Shown here one piece after another: positions 35,185-44,693 of a stretch of 46,178 nucleotides of DNA (the stretch's first letter is position 1; each line of letters starts with the position of its first letter). The notes below the pieces were generated by a model, which was not told where the DNA came from, did no database searches, and saw only the letters and a list, made by a program, of their open reading frames with translations. The stretch comes from Arenibacter palladensis (lineage in GTDB: Bacteria; Bacteroidota; Bacteroidia; Flavobacteriales; Flavobacteriaceae): NCBI RefSeq assembly GCF_900129275.1, contig NZ_FQUX01000015.1, forward strand, positions 1 through 46,178, in the 5' to 3' direction. The position numbers and the translations under genes were made by a program.

Positions 35185-36915
35185 TTAATCATAAAACTTC
35201 CAATCCGAGCTAAAATCTTTTGTCAATTTTTGATCCAACATGATGGCTCTTATCATTTCCACCGGCATTGCATTCAGTTTAATGACCTTGTCATGAAACT
35301 CCTTTATATCCATTTTTAGGCGGTCCACCATTTCCTCTTTCAAAGCGTAAAATTGACGCCCTCCTGTGAGATATCCCACTTGATAAAGTGGATTACTATT
35401 ACTGGATAAAGGTCCACGAATCTCACTTTCCGCATTTTTTTGCTCATGTCCAACTTTTTCTACCAGAAAATCAATACACCGTTGTGGTGTCCACTCGCCC
35501 ATATGAAAATTGAAGGAAAATATAATACGGGCACAGCGGTGCATATGCCAGAACAACATCCCTATTTTCTCCTCAGGCGTTGATGGAAAACCCATATCCC
35601 ACAATAAGAGTTCCCAATAGAGTGCCCACCCTTCCATCCAAAAGGGAGTATCGAAATTTCGGTAAGTCCTGTTACGGGCATTCATAAAAAACTGCATATT
35701 ATGTCCGGGAATCAATTCATGGTGTACGGTTGCGAATGAAAAATTGGGGTTATTTCCCCTCATACTCATCATCTTGAATTCATGGTCCATGGTATTCGTG
35801 GGATAGGAAACGGTGATATCCCATCCTCCTGTAAAGAAAGCGTTGGTAAGCTGCCTTTCTGGCGACATCATGTACATGCCCCAAACTTCTTCAGTGAGTG
35901 GGGAAATTGTGATCAAGTCATTTTTTTTCAGAAAATTAACGGATCTTTCGTAAAGATTCAATATTGCCTCGGGTTGCTTTCCAGGAGGAACATAAGTTTC
36001 CTTAACTTGCTCCAAAGCCGCTTTCCAATCATTTCCAAAACCTAATTCTTGGGACGCATTCAACATTTCTTTTTCGCACCATGCAAATTCCTCATTGGCT
36101 ATTTTTGTGAGGTCTTCTGGTGTGTAAGGAATCATTTGATATTGTAGCAGGCGCATAAGCTCATCACGTCCCACTGGTTTACGGGAAACAATTCCATTTT
36201 TGTCCGGTGTTTGTTTTTTCTCGAAAAGCTTGGTATATTCTTTTAATGATGTGTCCAAATATTTATATGTTTTTGAAGTCCACCAAGTGAACATAGGATC
36301 ATATCCATTATAAAACCCATGAACGTCGGCCAATGTCTGTTGCAACGCATTTCCAACTTCAGTTGCTTTTCTGATGACCAAAACACTAAGGTTATCCACA
36401 TCTTTTAAAACTTTTTTCAAGGAATCGATCTGGATAAGTATTCCTGACCAATCTTGTGCCACCTTTTGTGAATCGGGCTGAATGCCCCTTCTTCGCAGTT
36501 TAAACAAATCATAAACAGTACCACTAAAAGGAAACCATTGGGACACACTGTCCAGCTCTTGTCTTAGCACTTGCGACTGACGCAAATTTTCGTTGAGATC
36601 CCTTTTAAAAAGAATATAATCTACCTTACATTCTTGGGACAATCCCTCAAAGTCTATGGCTCTCAATTTGACCAAATATTTCTTGTACAAACGATCCATT
36701 CGATCAATCTTTTCTGGATAGGATACAGACGCCAACCCTCTACCTATGGCATAATACGGTCCTAAATTGGGACTATAAAAATTACTGAGCACCTTAGAAT
36801 CTGCTGCAAAATTTCCCATAAGAAATGGCATCTCCTGGCAGGGAATAAAATCTCCTTTTCTCAATTCTTGGGCAGTAACCATGGATATCAGTAACAAAGC
36901 TAAAAATACGGTCAT
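35185..36915 (-). CDS. Secreted DUF885-family metallopeptidase, copy 1
   Basis: Zinc peptidase-like protein of the DUF885 family. The frame opens at 36963, inside the upstream gene, but the ATG at 36915 starts a normal signal peptide (MTVFLALLLISMVTAQ) and lies 18 bases past the upstream stop, so I use it; 576 residues result. The zinc signature HHELIPGHNMQ (HExxPGH) is intact. Other family segments include VDYILFKRDL, FYNGYDPMFTWW and FWMEGWALYWE, the last carrying the third zinc ligand region. It is closely similar along its whole length to the gene just upstream, a tandem duplication. Probably periplasmic or outer-membrane associated, degrading oligopeptides taken up by the SusC/SusD system. 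Confidence 0.85.
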   Translation of the reverse strand: MTVFLALLLISMVTAQELRKGDFIPCQEMPFLMGNFAADSKVLSNFYSPNLGPYYAIGRGLASVSYPEKIDRMDRLYKKYLVKLRAIDFEGLSQECKVDYILFKRDLNENLRQSQVLRQELDSVSQWFPFSGTVYDLFKLRRRGIQPDSQKVAQDWSGILIQIDSLKKVLKDVDNLSVLVIRKATEVGNALQQTLADVHGFYNGYDPMFTWWTSKTYKYLDTSLKEYTKLFEKKQTPDKNGIVSRKPVGRDELMRLLQYQMIPYTPEDLTKIANEEFAWCEKEMLNASQELGFGNDWKAALEQVKETYVPPGKQPEAILNLYERSVNFLKKNDLITISPLTEEVWGMYMMSPERQLTNAFFTGGWDITVSYPTNTMDHEFKMMSMRGNNPNFSFATVHHELIPGHNMQFFMNARNRTYRNFDTPFWMEGWALYWELLLWDMGFPSTPEEKIGMLFWHMHRCARIIFSFNFHMGEWTPQRCIDFLVEKVGHEQKNAESEIRGPLSSNSNPLYQVGYLTGGRQFYALKEEMVDRLKMDIKEFHDKVIKLNAMPVEMIRAIMLDQKLTKDFSSDWKFYD

Positions 36916-36932
36916 CAATCCATTTCTCGTCG

Positions 36933-38708
36933 CTATTGCTTGGGTGGGTCGTAAAACTTCCATTGGGCCTTATAGTTTATATTGATTTTCCCATCGGTCA
37001 TAATGGCTTTTATCATCTCTACCGGCATTGCATTCATGGTGATAATTCTATCATGAAATTCCCTGTTGGTCAATTTTCCACTCTCAACAAGCTCTTTGTG
37101 CAAAGCATAAAATTGACGACCTCCCGTTAGGTAGGCCAATTGATACAAAGGAGGATAATTCCCCTCGAAAGAACGTCTTACCTCTCCTTCCGCATTGGCC
37201 CGCTCATGGCCAACTCGATCTACCAAAAAGTCAATACATTCCTGAGGGGTCCATTTTCCAATATGGTAGTTCAAGGAAAAAATGATGCGCGCGCAACGGT
37301 GCATATGCCAAAAAAGCATCCCTATACGATCTTCGGGTCCCTTAGGAAAATCCATATCCCACAATAAAAGCTCCCAGTATAAAGCCCATCCCTCTGTCCA
37401 GAACGGTGTACCGAAATTACGATAGGTGCGGTACCGATTGTTCATAAATGCTTGAAGATTGTGTCCTGCAATCAATTCATGATGGACCGTTGCCTTTGAA
37501 AAATGTGGGTTATTCCCGCGCATGCTCATCATTCGTTGTTCATAGGTCATAGAATCTGTAGGGTATGATATACTGATTGCGGACCCTCCAGTAAAAAAGG
37601 GGTTCACTAATTGACGCTCTGGAGACATCATAATCATTCCCCAAACCTCTTCCGCCAAGGCGGGAACTGTTATCAAATCGTTATTTTTTAGAAAATCGAC
37701 GGATTCATTGTAAAGGCGAAGGATCATTTCTGGTTGTTTACCTGGCTCCACATAGGTGTTTTTTACTTTTTCCTGGGCCGCTTTCCAATCCTTGCCAAAA
37801 CCCATTTCCTTGGACGCCTTTAACAGTTCTGCCTCGCACCAAGCAAATTCCTCATTGGCCAATTTAATTAGTTCCTCCGGAGTATAATCTATCATCTCAT
37901 ACTCAAGTTGTTTCAGCAGCTCTTCCCTGCCTACAGGGTTACCCACAATGCCACTTTCATCCACTGGTTTTCCCTTGTCGATCTTCTTTTTGAACAGGTC
38001 GGCATAATCATCAAGACTATTAGTCATGGATTCATATACGGTGGGCATCCACCAGGTAAAAAGAGGATCATATCCGTTGTAAAAAGAGTACACATTTTCA
38101 GAAGATTTTTTTAGGTCCTCAATTAAGCGTAACGCTTCTTCAACCTCTACTTTGTTTATGTAAGTGGTTTCTTCAAGTTCCCCTTTTAAGATCTCTATGC
38201 TATTTACAACACTGTTCCATTCTTTTGCCATCTTAGTGGCATCGGGTTGGTACCCTCTTCTTCTTCCCTTTAAGTAAGAATATATGTTGTCTGAAAATGG
38301 AAACCATTTTTTAATTTTTTGGTAAACCACTTCTTGTTCTTTGGCCTCCATATTTTCCTTTTCAAGATCTCTCTTGAACAAAATGTAATCGACTTTACAT
38401 TCTTGAGGCAATGAATTAAAATCTAGCTTTCGCAACTTTGCCAAATAGTCCTCGCGCAATTTTGTCAATCTTTCCCTACATTCAGGGGAAACTCCCGCAT
38501 TTAATTTCCTGCCCCAACGCCCGATTGAGGAAGGAGAATAGTATCGGACCAGCACATTGTAATCTGCACTGTATTTGGTAATTAAATCAGGCATTTCCTC
38601 ACATGGCACGTACAAAGAAATTTCTTGTGTTTGTGCCGTCAAGGACATTGAAATAGATCCCATTATTAAAAAAAAGGAAGCCACCCATAATTTTTTTTTG
38701 TTTCCCAT
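36933..38708 (-). CDS. Secreted DUF885-family metallopeptidase, copy 2
   Basis: 591-residue paralogue of the gene downstream, sharing the same segments in the same order: VDYILFKRDL, SFYNGYDPLFTWW, TPEELIKLANEEFAWCE and FWTEGWALYWELLLWDMDF. The signal peptide ends at SLTAQ. The zinc motif is HHELIAGHNLQ, with Ala in place of the Pro of the usual HExxPGH, while both histidines and the glutamate are kept, so activity is likely. The stop overlaps nothing after the start correction of copy 1 (18-base gap). The two genes form an operon, and each lies on the same strand as the SusC/SusD pair. Different substrate preference of the two copies is possible. Confidence 0.85.
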   Translation of the reverse strand: MGNKKKLWVASFFLIMGSISMSLTAQTQEISLYVPCEEMPDLITKYSADYNVLVRYYSPSSIGRWGRKLNAGVSPECRERLTKLREDYLAKLRKLDFNSLPQECKVDYILFKRDLEKENMEAKEQEVVYQKIKKWFPFSDNIYSYLKGRRRGYQPDATKMAKEWNSVVNSIEILKGELEETTYINKVEVEEALRLIEDLKKSSENVYSFYNGYDPLFTWWMPTVYESMTNSLDDYADLFKKKIDKGKPVDESGIVGNPVGREELLKQLEYEMIDYTPEELIKLANEEFAWCEAELLKASKEMGFGKDWKAAQEKVKNTYVEPGKQPEMILRLYNESVDFLKNNDLITVPALAEEVWGMIMMSPERQLVNPFFTGGSAISISYPTDSMTYEQRMMSMRGNNPHFSKATVHHELIAGHNLQAFMNNRYRTYRNFGTPFWTEGWALYWELLLWDMDFPKGPEDRIGMLFWHMHRCARIIFSLNYHIGKWTPQECIDFLVDRVGHERANAEGEVRRSFEGNYPPLYQLAYLTGGRQFYALHKELVESGKLTNREFHDRIITMNAMPVEMIKAIMTDGKININYKAQWKFYDPPKQ

Positions 38709-39071
38709 CTCGATAATTGGTTTTGTTTAAAATTATTAAATGCCTTATGAAAATGCCCCGGTCTTATTCGGATAATCGAGTCATCCTGGCATGCTTGAAA
38801 ACTCAAATTTTCTTGATACCTTAAAGGTATTGTATATTTTAACTGCGAAGTAATCCAATATTAACCGGAATTGATATTATGTTCCCAAACATGGGCTTAA
38901 AGTCAAAGAGTTGATACTAAATTTTTAAAGGTCAATTCAAACAAACAATTCCAAAATCCAATTGCCAAATGCACTAAAACTTATAACGCTGATTAATTAT
39001 AACAAAAAAAGACATAGAATTAAGAAACAATTACCTGATCGTTTTAGAGTGAACTATTTAACTGTAAAAAT

Positions 39072-39103
39072 CCTGGGGCCATCAAAAATTTGATGACCCC
39101 AGG
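39072..39103 (-). terminator. Rho-independent terminator downstream of decayed gene
   Basis: Arms CCTGGGGCCATCAAA and TTTGATGACCCCAGG pair with one mismatch and a tiny loop. On the minus strand it is followed by ATTTTTA. It lies about 90 bases beyond the last stop of the decayed coding region. Confidence 0.7.
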
Positions 39104-39695
39104 CTGCTAACTCAAAAAACAAACTAACTATTCTGCACTTTTGGCGCAGAACATATTTTTACAAAGGTTTGTCAGTCACTGAACAAAATCGATTATAAAA
39201 TAGGAATATCCCAATCTACCTCTAAAATAAACCAATCAAATAGCCATTGACCATTATACCAATTACTTAGACAGTACTTCCACCCCTAAAATCGGCCGAT
39301 CACAAATCAACCCTAAACATCATTCCTTCAATGGTAGGTAAGCCTATGGTAGCTTACTAAACGTCCTACCCTTTATTAAATCATCATATGTTTTTAATTC
39401 TTGGTCCACATATTGACATCTTTTAACCTGAAAGTATTTTATCACTTTAATATGTTTGTATAGTAAAAAATTTTAAACATTCAAGCCATCCAATATAAAA
39501 ACTATAAGACCGAAACAATTGCCAGACAATTCCTAAATTACCTGATATTATTTACGAAATGGAGCCTATACTTCACCTTGGGAACATTCACCTGAATTAG
39601 AACAATGCGTTCGACGAGAGGTTACTTTATCTGTATTTAGCAACCATATACTTGGGTCAATCGATGTATCGTTAAGTACCTTAGGTTTGATGAAA

Positions 39696-39723
39696 AAAGC
39701 GGGTACAGAATTAGACCCGCTTT
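39696..39723 (-). terminator. Rho-independent terminator of susC-susD
   Basis: Perfect 9-bp stem (AAAGCGGGT / ACCCGCTTT) with a 10-base loop, followed on the minus strand by a T run. It begins 13 bases past the susD stop. Confidence 0.8.
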
Positions 39724-39736
39724 CATTTTAATTCAA

Positions 39737-41191
39737 CTATTTATTATCCCACGTGGTACCTTTAACTAACCAATTCGGCTGACCAGTTATATTGGGATTT
39801 CTTTCCACCTCATTAAGAGGATATGGAAACCTTCTTGGAAAAGTTTCAGCATTTCCTACGTTATTCAACATATATTCAAAATCGAATAAAGGATATCCCG
39901 TTCTAATCCAGTCAAAATATGTTTCATTGGTCCTATATAAATTGGCCATATATTTTTGTTCCATAATCAATCTTTGTGCGTCTTCCTCATTGGTTGGCAT
40001 GGTCAAAGAAGCCTGTGCCAAATAGGAATCAATATCAACTGGATCCACTCCAACAAACTCCATGTCAGCCCGTATCCCTGCTTTCATAGCCTCCTCAGCC
40101 AAAGCCCATTGACCCTTAAAAGCGTACGCCTCTGCTTTGATGAATTCCGTTTCGGCATACATCATTATCTGTGCAGGATAGGACATGGAAAGATAAGTAA
40201 ATCTCCAGTGACTAGGAGTCTTGCCTGGCTGAACCACTTCTCCTGCCCTAAGTCCAACAAATCCATCGGGGAATTCCTCAGAAAAGGTAAACATAATTGG
40301 CCTTCTGGGATCATTGTATGAATTCATCAGGTCTATCAAAAAGTTACCTGGTGTCAACCCGAGTCCACCTGAATATGCCCTGGTCATATAACCCCATAAT
40401 GGGTTCGCATTCGTCAATTCTTCCAAATGTTTCCACATCACATTGTCATCATTGGAAGTCATTCCATTTTGAAGGAAAGACAAAACCAAATCTGCCTGTG
40501 TCGTCTTGGAAGTGCTGGGATCATAGGACAATCTTAAAGCCTGTCTTGCCTTTAACGAATAGGCATATCTAATCCATTTATCCATGTCCCCATTTAAAAG
40601 ATAATCATCAGTATCAGGAACAAGATCACCTTGATTGGGTGCACTCAAAAGTGTTATAGCCTCATCCAAAAGACCATTAGCACGGGCATACAGTGTTGCC
40701 TGGCTAGCCAGACTCGGTTGTAAAGCATCCAGCCCTTGCATAGCTTCTTCCAGAGGCGCTTGATCATAAACATCTGCTATGTAAAACCAATGAAATGCAG
40801 CTATAATCCCAGCCACTCCTTGATAATGGGTATTCCCATTTTCCTTAGCTTTTTCATAAAGCTCTACAGCATGTTTTAAAGATGCGCTATAGGAATTCCA
40901 AACCGCATTTCCATAACTAGGTACTATAGTAAAATTTGGTGGAACCGAACCTTCTATGGCATGCCAAGATAACCACTGTGGAAAACCGTTCCATGTTTCA
41001 AATCTTTCTGTGGCCAGCACAGCCCATTCGGCTTCAATACCGATCAGCATGATGTCTTCCGTAATTAAAGGTCCGTCCACAATACTATTCGGATCGGTGT
41101 CTACGTCTATCCAATCATCGCAACCTGTTAACAAAGTTAATAGCATGATAAAGAGAACGTGTTTTTTTATAGAAATATTAAATATTTTCAT
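39737..41191 (-). CDS. SusD/RagB-family outer-membrane lipoprotein (SusD-like_2 type)
   Basis: Surface lipoprotein that captures nutrients and acts as the lid of the SusC channel. 484 residues with a lipoprotein signal and lipobox LLTGC, then DDWIDVDTDPNSIVDGP, typical of the SusD-like_2 group. TPR-like helical repeats follow (QGVAGIIAAFHWFYIADVYDQ; AKENGNTHY), then the C-terminal segments PAQIMMYAETEFIKAEAYAF and RTNETYFDWIRTGYP, the signature end of the family. It starts 4 bases after susC. The ligand cannot be read from sequence: relatives bind glycans, but RagB of Porphyromonas gingivalis binds oligopeptides, and the surrounding peptidases make a peptide more likely. Confidence 0.92.
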   Translation of the reverse strand: MKIFNISIKKHVLFIMLLTLLTGCDDWIDVDTDPNSIVDGPLITEDIMLIGIEAEWAVLATERFETWNGFPQWLSWHAIEGSVPPNFTIVPSYGNAVWNSYSASLKHAVELYEKAKENGNTHYQGVAGIIAAFHWFYIADVYDQAPLEEAMQGLDALQPSLASQATLYARANGLLDEAITLLSAPNQGDLVPDTDDYLLNGDMDKWIRYAYSLKARQALRLSYDPSTSKTTQADLVLSFLQNGMTSNDDNVMWKHLEELTNANPLWGYMTRAYSGGLGLTPGNFLIDLMNSYNDPRRPIMFTFSEEFPDGFVGLRAGEVVQPGKTPSHWRFTYLSMSYPAQIMMYAETEFIKAEAYAFKGQWALAEEAMKAGIRADMEFVGVDPVDIDSYLAQASLTMPTNEEDAQRLIMEQKYMANLYRTNETYFDWIRTGYPLFDFEYMLNNVGNAETFPRRFPYPLNEVERNPNITGQPNWLVKGTTWDNK

Positions 41192-41195
41192 AGTC

Positions 41196-44100
41196 TTAAA
41201 ATTTTGCGGTTACTGTAAATGTGTAAGTCTTCGTTGCTGGCAAGCTATAGGTAGCATATCCATTTCCATTGGTAATACCGTCCGTACTAATCTCAGGATC
41301 GATATCACTAAAACCATCCTTGAATTTTCTCCACAAGTTCCTACCAGACAATGTAAAATCTAGAGCGGATAACCCAATTTTTGACAACATCTCCTTTGGA
41401 CTCCTATAGGTAAGGTTAGCTTCTCTTAACTTAATATAATCCTTGGGCATGATGTGCTCTTCACTCCCTGCAACATTGGTTTGAAAATAATGATCATAAC
41501 GTGTAGGTACTGGGGCATCACCAGTCAGGACAACCTCTCCATTTTCGAGATATCCCATTACTCCATCACTAAAAGTGATCATATTGTCCTCAGGTCTATA
41601 TTCTTGTCTCTTGGCCAAACCGTAATAAGTCAGATAGCCGTCATTCTGACTATACATATACCCCCCTACACTCACGTCCAATAATGCAGAAAGTGATAAA
41701 TTCTTATAGCTGATGACTGTTCTAAGACCTCCTATCCAATCAGGCGCTGTTTGTCCTAAAATCAGGTTTTGCCTATTATCCCTTAGAGGTCGACCTTGTC
41801 CTTCACCAGGATTGGCATCCAAAACCAAACGTCCTTGGTCATCTCTTAATAAACCTTGCCCATATAACACAGGGTAGGGCTGACCTACAACTGCTGATGT
41901 CAAAGAACCCACAGAAATAGGTTCGTCGTTGGTACCCAATTTATCTACCATTGAATTGTCTTTTGCGAAGTTCAACGTAAGGTCCCATTGAAAATTATTG
42001 GTTTTAATTGGTGCAGCATTCATTGAGATTTCCACACCTTTGTGAGTGATTCCCCCAATGTTGACATCCCCATAAGTAAATCCTGTAGAGGCCAGAAATT
42101 GCTCGCTCAATATTTGGTTTTCACTCCAGTTGTGGTAGTACGCAAAATCCACTCCCAATCGGTTATTTAAAAACTTTAACTCCACACCCAGTTCCACTTC
42201 GTTCTTAAACTCATTGGTCAAGGATTCATTGGGTATCTTTGTAGTTGACAAATAGCTTGACTGCCCACTGAAAGGCCATTGCACTCCGGGAGTGTTAGGA
42301 TTGTCCAATACCACATTTCTGGCATATGCTCTAGCCGGAGATCCCACCTTAGCATAACTGGCCCTTAGTTTTCCGTAATTAAAAACATTTGATCTTGGCA
42401 ATAGTTCACTGAAGACGAATCCTAGACTATGGCTGGGATAAAAAAAGCTGTCTTCTACACTGGATGCCCAATCATTCCTACCCGTTACTGTGTAGTAAAG
42501 CCAATTTTTATATCCAATCATAGCCTGTCCAAAATAGGAGTAAGATCTAAAAAGGCTTTTACTTTCATAAGAATTAAACGAGCTAACGTTGGCCGTATTA
42601 TAAATACCGGGCAACACCAATCCATTACCCTCATAAACTAAAGTTCGAAACCTATTTTCAGAGATGTTATGACCTATTAGGGCATTAAGACTAATATCCC
42701 CAAAATCATTATCGTACGTCAAGGTCTCCACGGATTCAATATTTCGCTCAAACTGCTCTGAAGTGTTGTATAGTCCTTGAGCAGTGGCATATCCACCTAA
42801 ATTATGAAACGAATTCTGATTTAGACTAGAGGTACTGATACCAGTTACAGATCTAAATTTCAAATTAGGAATAATTTTATAATCAATAGTAACTGACCCG
42901 TTGAATCGATCTCGTTCTATATTGCTACCGGTATTATCTTTCACCCATAGCGACGGGTTCCTGGAACCTCCACGATAGGACCTTAACCTTCCGTCCTCAG
43001 CATAAATCGGATATGGATTCCATGTCCATGGAGCAGCCAAAACTGTATTCATGAATGCGCCATTAGAAGTCGACTCTTCAAAACGAAAGCTTTTTTGGGT
43101 TGAATACAACATATTGGTAGATATGGTGAGTTTAGGTGTAAACTTATAGCTAGTATTGGCCGTAATGACGTTTCTCCTATATTTTAAAGGTTCAACCACC
43201 CCATCGTTCATCAAATTACTATAACTCACAAAATAAGATCCATTAGACCCTCCCCCAGATGCACTGAGTGTAGTTTCATTGGTAACTCCAGTTTGAAATA
43301 TATCCCATCTATCATACTTTTGAGCTCCTGGAACATCCTTAATCCTAGGACCCCAGCTTGTAGATGTAAACGCGGTCTCACCATCTATATAAATCCAATC
43401 GGTACCATCCCAATATCCTTGCGCCCATTTATCCTGTAATGGATACTCATAAATCCTATCAAAGCTGGTTGAATTGGATAAAGTGATGACAGGCTTGGTT
43501 TCAAATCCTCCCGACTTAGTGGTTATTATGAGTACCCCATTAGCTGCCCTGCTTCCCCAAAGTGCAGCGGCTGCGGCTCCTTTAAGCACACTAACGCTCT
43601 CTATGGCATTCGGGTCTATATCTCCAAGACCTGAGGATTGTGCGGTATTTCCTGAATTAAAAGGAACCCCATTAACTACAATCAAAGGTTCGTTACTCCC
43701 TGTAATAGAGGATCCTCCCCTAATAACTATACGCGTTCCACTACCGGGCTGACTCGACGGACTTGTAATTTGGACTCCTGCAACCTTTCCGCTCAAAGAA
43801 TTTACAAAGTTATTTGTAGCTTTTACCCCACCAATATCATCTCCTCCAACTTGTGCCGTTGCATATCCCAATGCTCTTTTTTCGCTCTTAATACCCAAAG
43901 CGGTAACCACTACCTCTTCAAGTGCCTGTGCACCCTCCTCAAGAGTCACTGATATACTTGTTTGCCCATTAACTGCAATTTCTTTGGTAACATATCCAAT
44001 ATATGAAATCGACAAAACGGCATTTGTATCAGAAAGTTTAATGGTAAAGTTACCATCAAAATCAGTTTGCGTTCCATTAAGGGTTCCTTTTTCAAGAACA

Positions 44101-44327
44101 CTGGCCCCTGGGAGTGGCAGGCCGTCTTCATCCAAAACAGTTCCATTTACAGTTAATTGCGTTCTATTAATGTTATCCAAGGTGAATTTCTCTACAAATA
44201 CATTAGCCTCCAATTCTGGGCTCCCTGAATATAGAGATCCACCCACAAACCTGTTGGTTTCTGCCGCCCATAAGGAACAGTGAAAGACCAATATACCGAT
44301 TATCAATATTTTTTTTAATTTTTTCAT
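41196..44327 (-). CDS. SusC/RagA-family TonB-linked outer-membrane transporter
   Basis: TonB-dependent transporter that imports the nutrient captured by SusD. 1043 residues. Order of parts: signal peptide ending SLWAAE; a short N-terminal extension; a carboxypeptidase-like/CNA-B domain at ~58-135 (VNGTVLDEDGLPLPGASVLE, DFDGNFTIKL, SYIGYVTKEI); the TonB box region LEEVVVTALG; the plug with NFVNSLSGKVAGVQI and RIVIRGGSSITGSNEPL; then the beta-barrel, ending in the aromatic strand YTFTVTAKF. It is the first gene of the pair with susD. No ECF sigma/anti-sigma pair is adjacent, so control may rest on the AraC protein or other signals. Peptide import is suggested by neighbours. Confidence 0.94.
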   Translation of the reverse strand: MKKLKKILIIGILVFHCSLWAAETNRFVGGSLYSGSPELEANVFVEKFTLDNINRTQLTVNGTVLDEDGLPLPGASVLEKGTLNGTQTDFDGNFTIKLSDTNAVLSISYIGYVTKEIAVNGQTSISVTLEEGAQALEEVVVTALGIKSEKRALGYATAQVGGDDIGGVKATNNFVNSLSGKVAGVQITSPSSQPGSGTRIVIRGGSSITGSNEPLIVVNGVPFNSGNTAQSSGLGDIDPNAIESVSVLKGAAAAALWGSRAANGVLIITTKSGGFETKPVITLSNSTSFDRIYEYPLQDKWAQGYWDGTDWIYIDGETAFTSTSWGPRIKDVPGAQKYDRWDIFQTGVTNETTLSASGGGSNGSYFVSYSNLMNDGVVEPLKYRRNVITANTSYKFTPKLTISTNMLYSTQKSFRFEESTSNGAFMNTVLAAPWTWNPYPIYAEDGRLRSYRGGSRNPSLWVKDNTGSNIERDRFNGSVTIDYKIIPNLKFRSVTGISTSSLNQNSFHNLGGYATAQGLYNTSEQFERNIESVETLTYDNDFGDISLNALIGHNISENRFRTLVYEGNGLVLPGIYNTANVSSFNSYESKSLFRSYSYFGQAMIGYKNWLYYTVTGRNDWASSVEDSFFYPSHSLGFVFSELLPRSNVFNYGKLRASYAKVGSPARAYARNVVLDNPNTPGVQWPFSGQSSYLSTTKIPNESLTNEFKNEVELGVELKFLNNRLGVDFAYYHNWSENQILSEQFLASTGFTYGDVNIGGITHKGVEISMNAAPIKTNNFQWDLTLNFAKDNSMVDKLGTNDEPISVGSLTSAVVGQPYPVLYGQGLLRDDQGRLVLDANPGEGQGRPLRDNRQNLILGQTAPDWIGGLRTVISYKNLSLSALLDVSVGGYMYSQNDGYLTYYGLAKRQEYRPEDNMITFSDGVMGYLENGEVVLTGDAPVPTRYDHYFQTNVAGSEEHIMPKDYIKLREANLTYRSPKEMLSKIGLSALDFTLSGRNLWRKFKDGFSDIDPEISTDGITNGNGYATYSLPATKTYTFTVTAKF

Positions 44328-44450
44328 AATTCTGAGTTGATTGTATTAGTTTTTGATTAGTTTAAATCTTATACCGTTATAGTATGTTAATTGTTAATAG
44401 AATTTTAATCTAGCAGGTTCACTTCATATTTACTTCTTTTTGTTATACAT

Positions 44451-44693
44451 TCAATTATCTTGTTTCAAATTCGGTTCCCATCTAAAAATGTAATCGGTAA
44501 TGCTTTCCATTTCCAAGTAGAAAATATCAAACCATTTCGGTTTAATTTCAAAGTCATCATCATTCCATTTTTTTGGCTTCAATAGATTAGGCGACACTGT
44601 CATTTTCAAGTCACCAATTACTCCTCTCAATAGACTGATGTTAAGCGTTTTAAAATGTTGATTGACGAAAATTAGAAAAAGAATTAGTAACAT
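44451..44693 (-). CDS. Possible small protein of unknown function, 80 residues
   Basis: Frame of 80 codons with an ATG at 44693 and a hydrophobic start (LLILFLIFV), followed by a polar, Trp-rich tail (KPKKWNDDDFEIKPKWFDIFY). I recognise no family. It lies 123 bases upstream of the susC start on the same strand, in AT-rich DNA. It could be a small exported protein, the end of a decayed gene, or chance; the tail composition looks more protein-like than random. Confidence 0.3.
   Translation of the reverse strand: MLLILFLIFVNQHFKTLNISLLRGVIGDLKMTVSPNLLKPKKWNDDDFEIKPKWFDIFYLEMESITDYIFRWEPNLKQDN

Larger units (their letters stand above)
38709..39736. other. Gap between susD and the DUF885 genes, with decayed coding traces
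   Basis: About 1 kb without an intact gene. On the minus strand between 39730 and 39196 there are several protein-like stretches in different frames, each ended by stops, the last reading NWYNGQWLFDWF and then VDWDIP before a stop at about 39196. A terminator hairpin follows at 39072-39103. The part from 38709 to 39070 shows nothing recognisable and should contain the DUF885 promoter. Confidence 0.45.
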
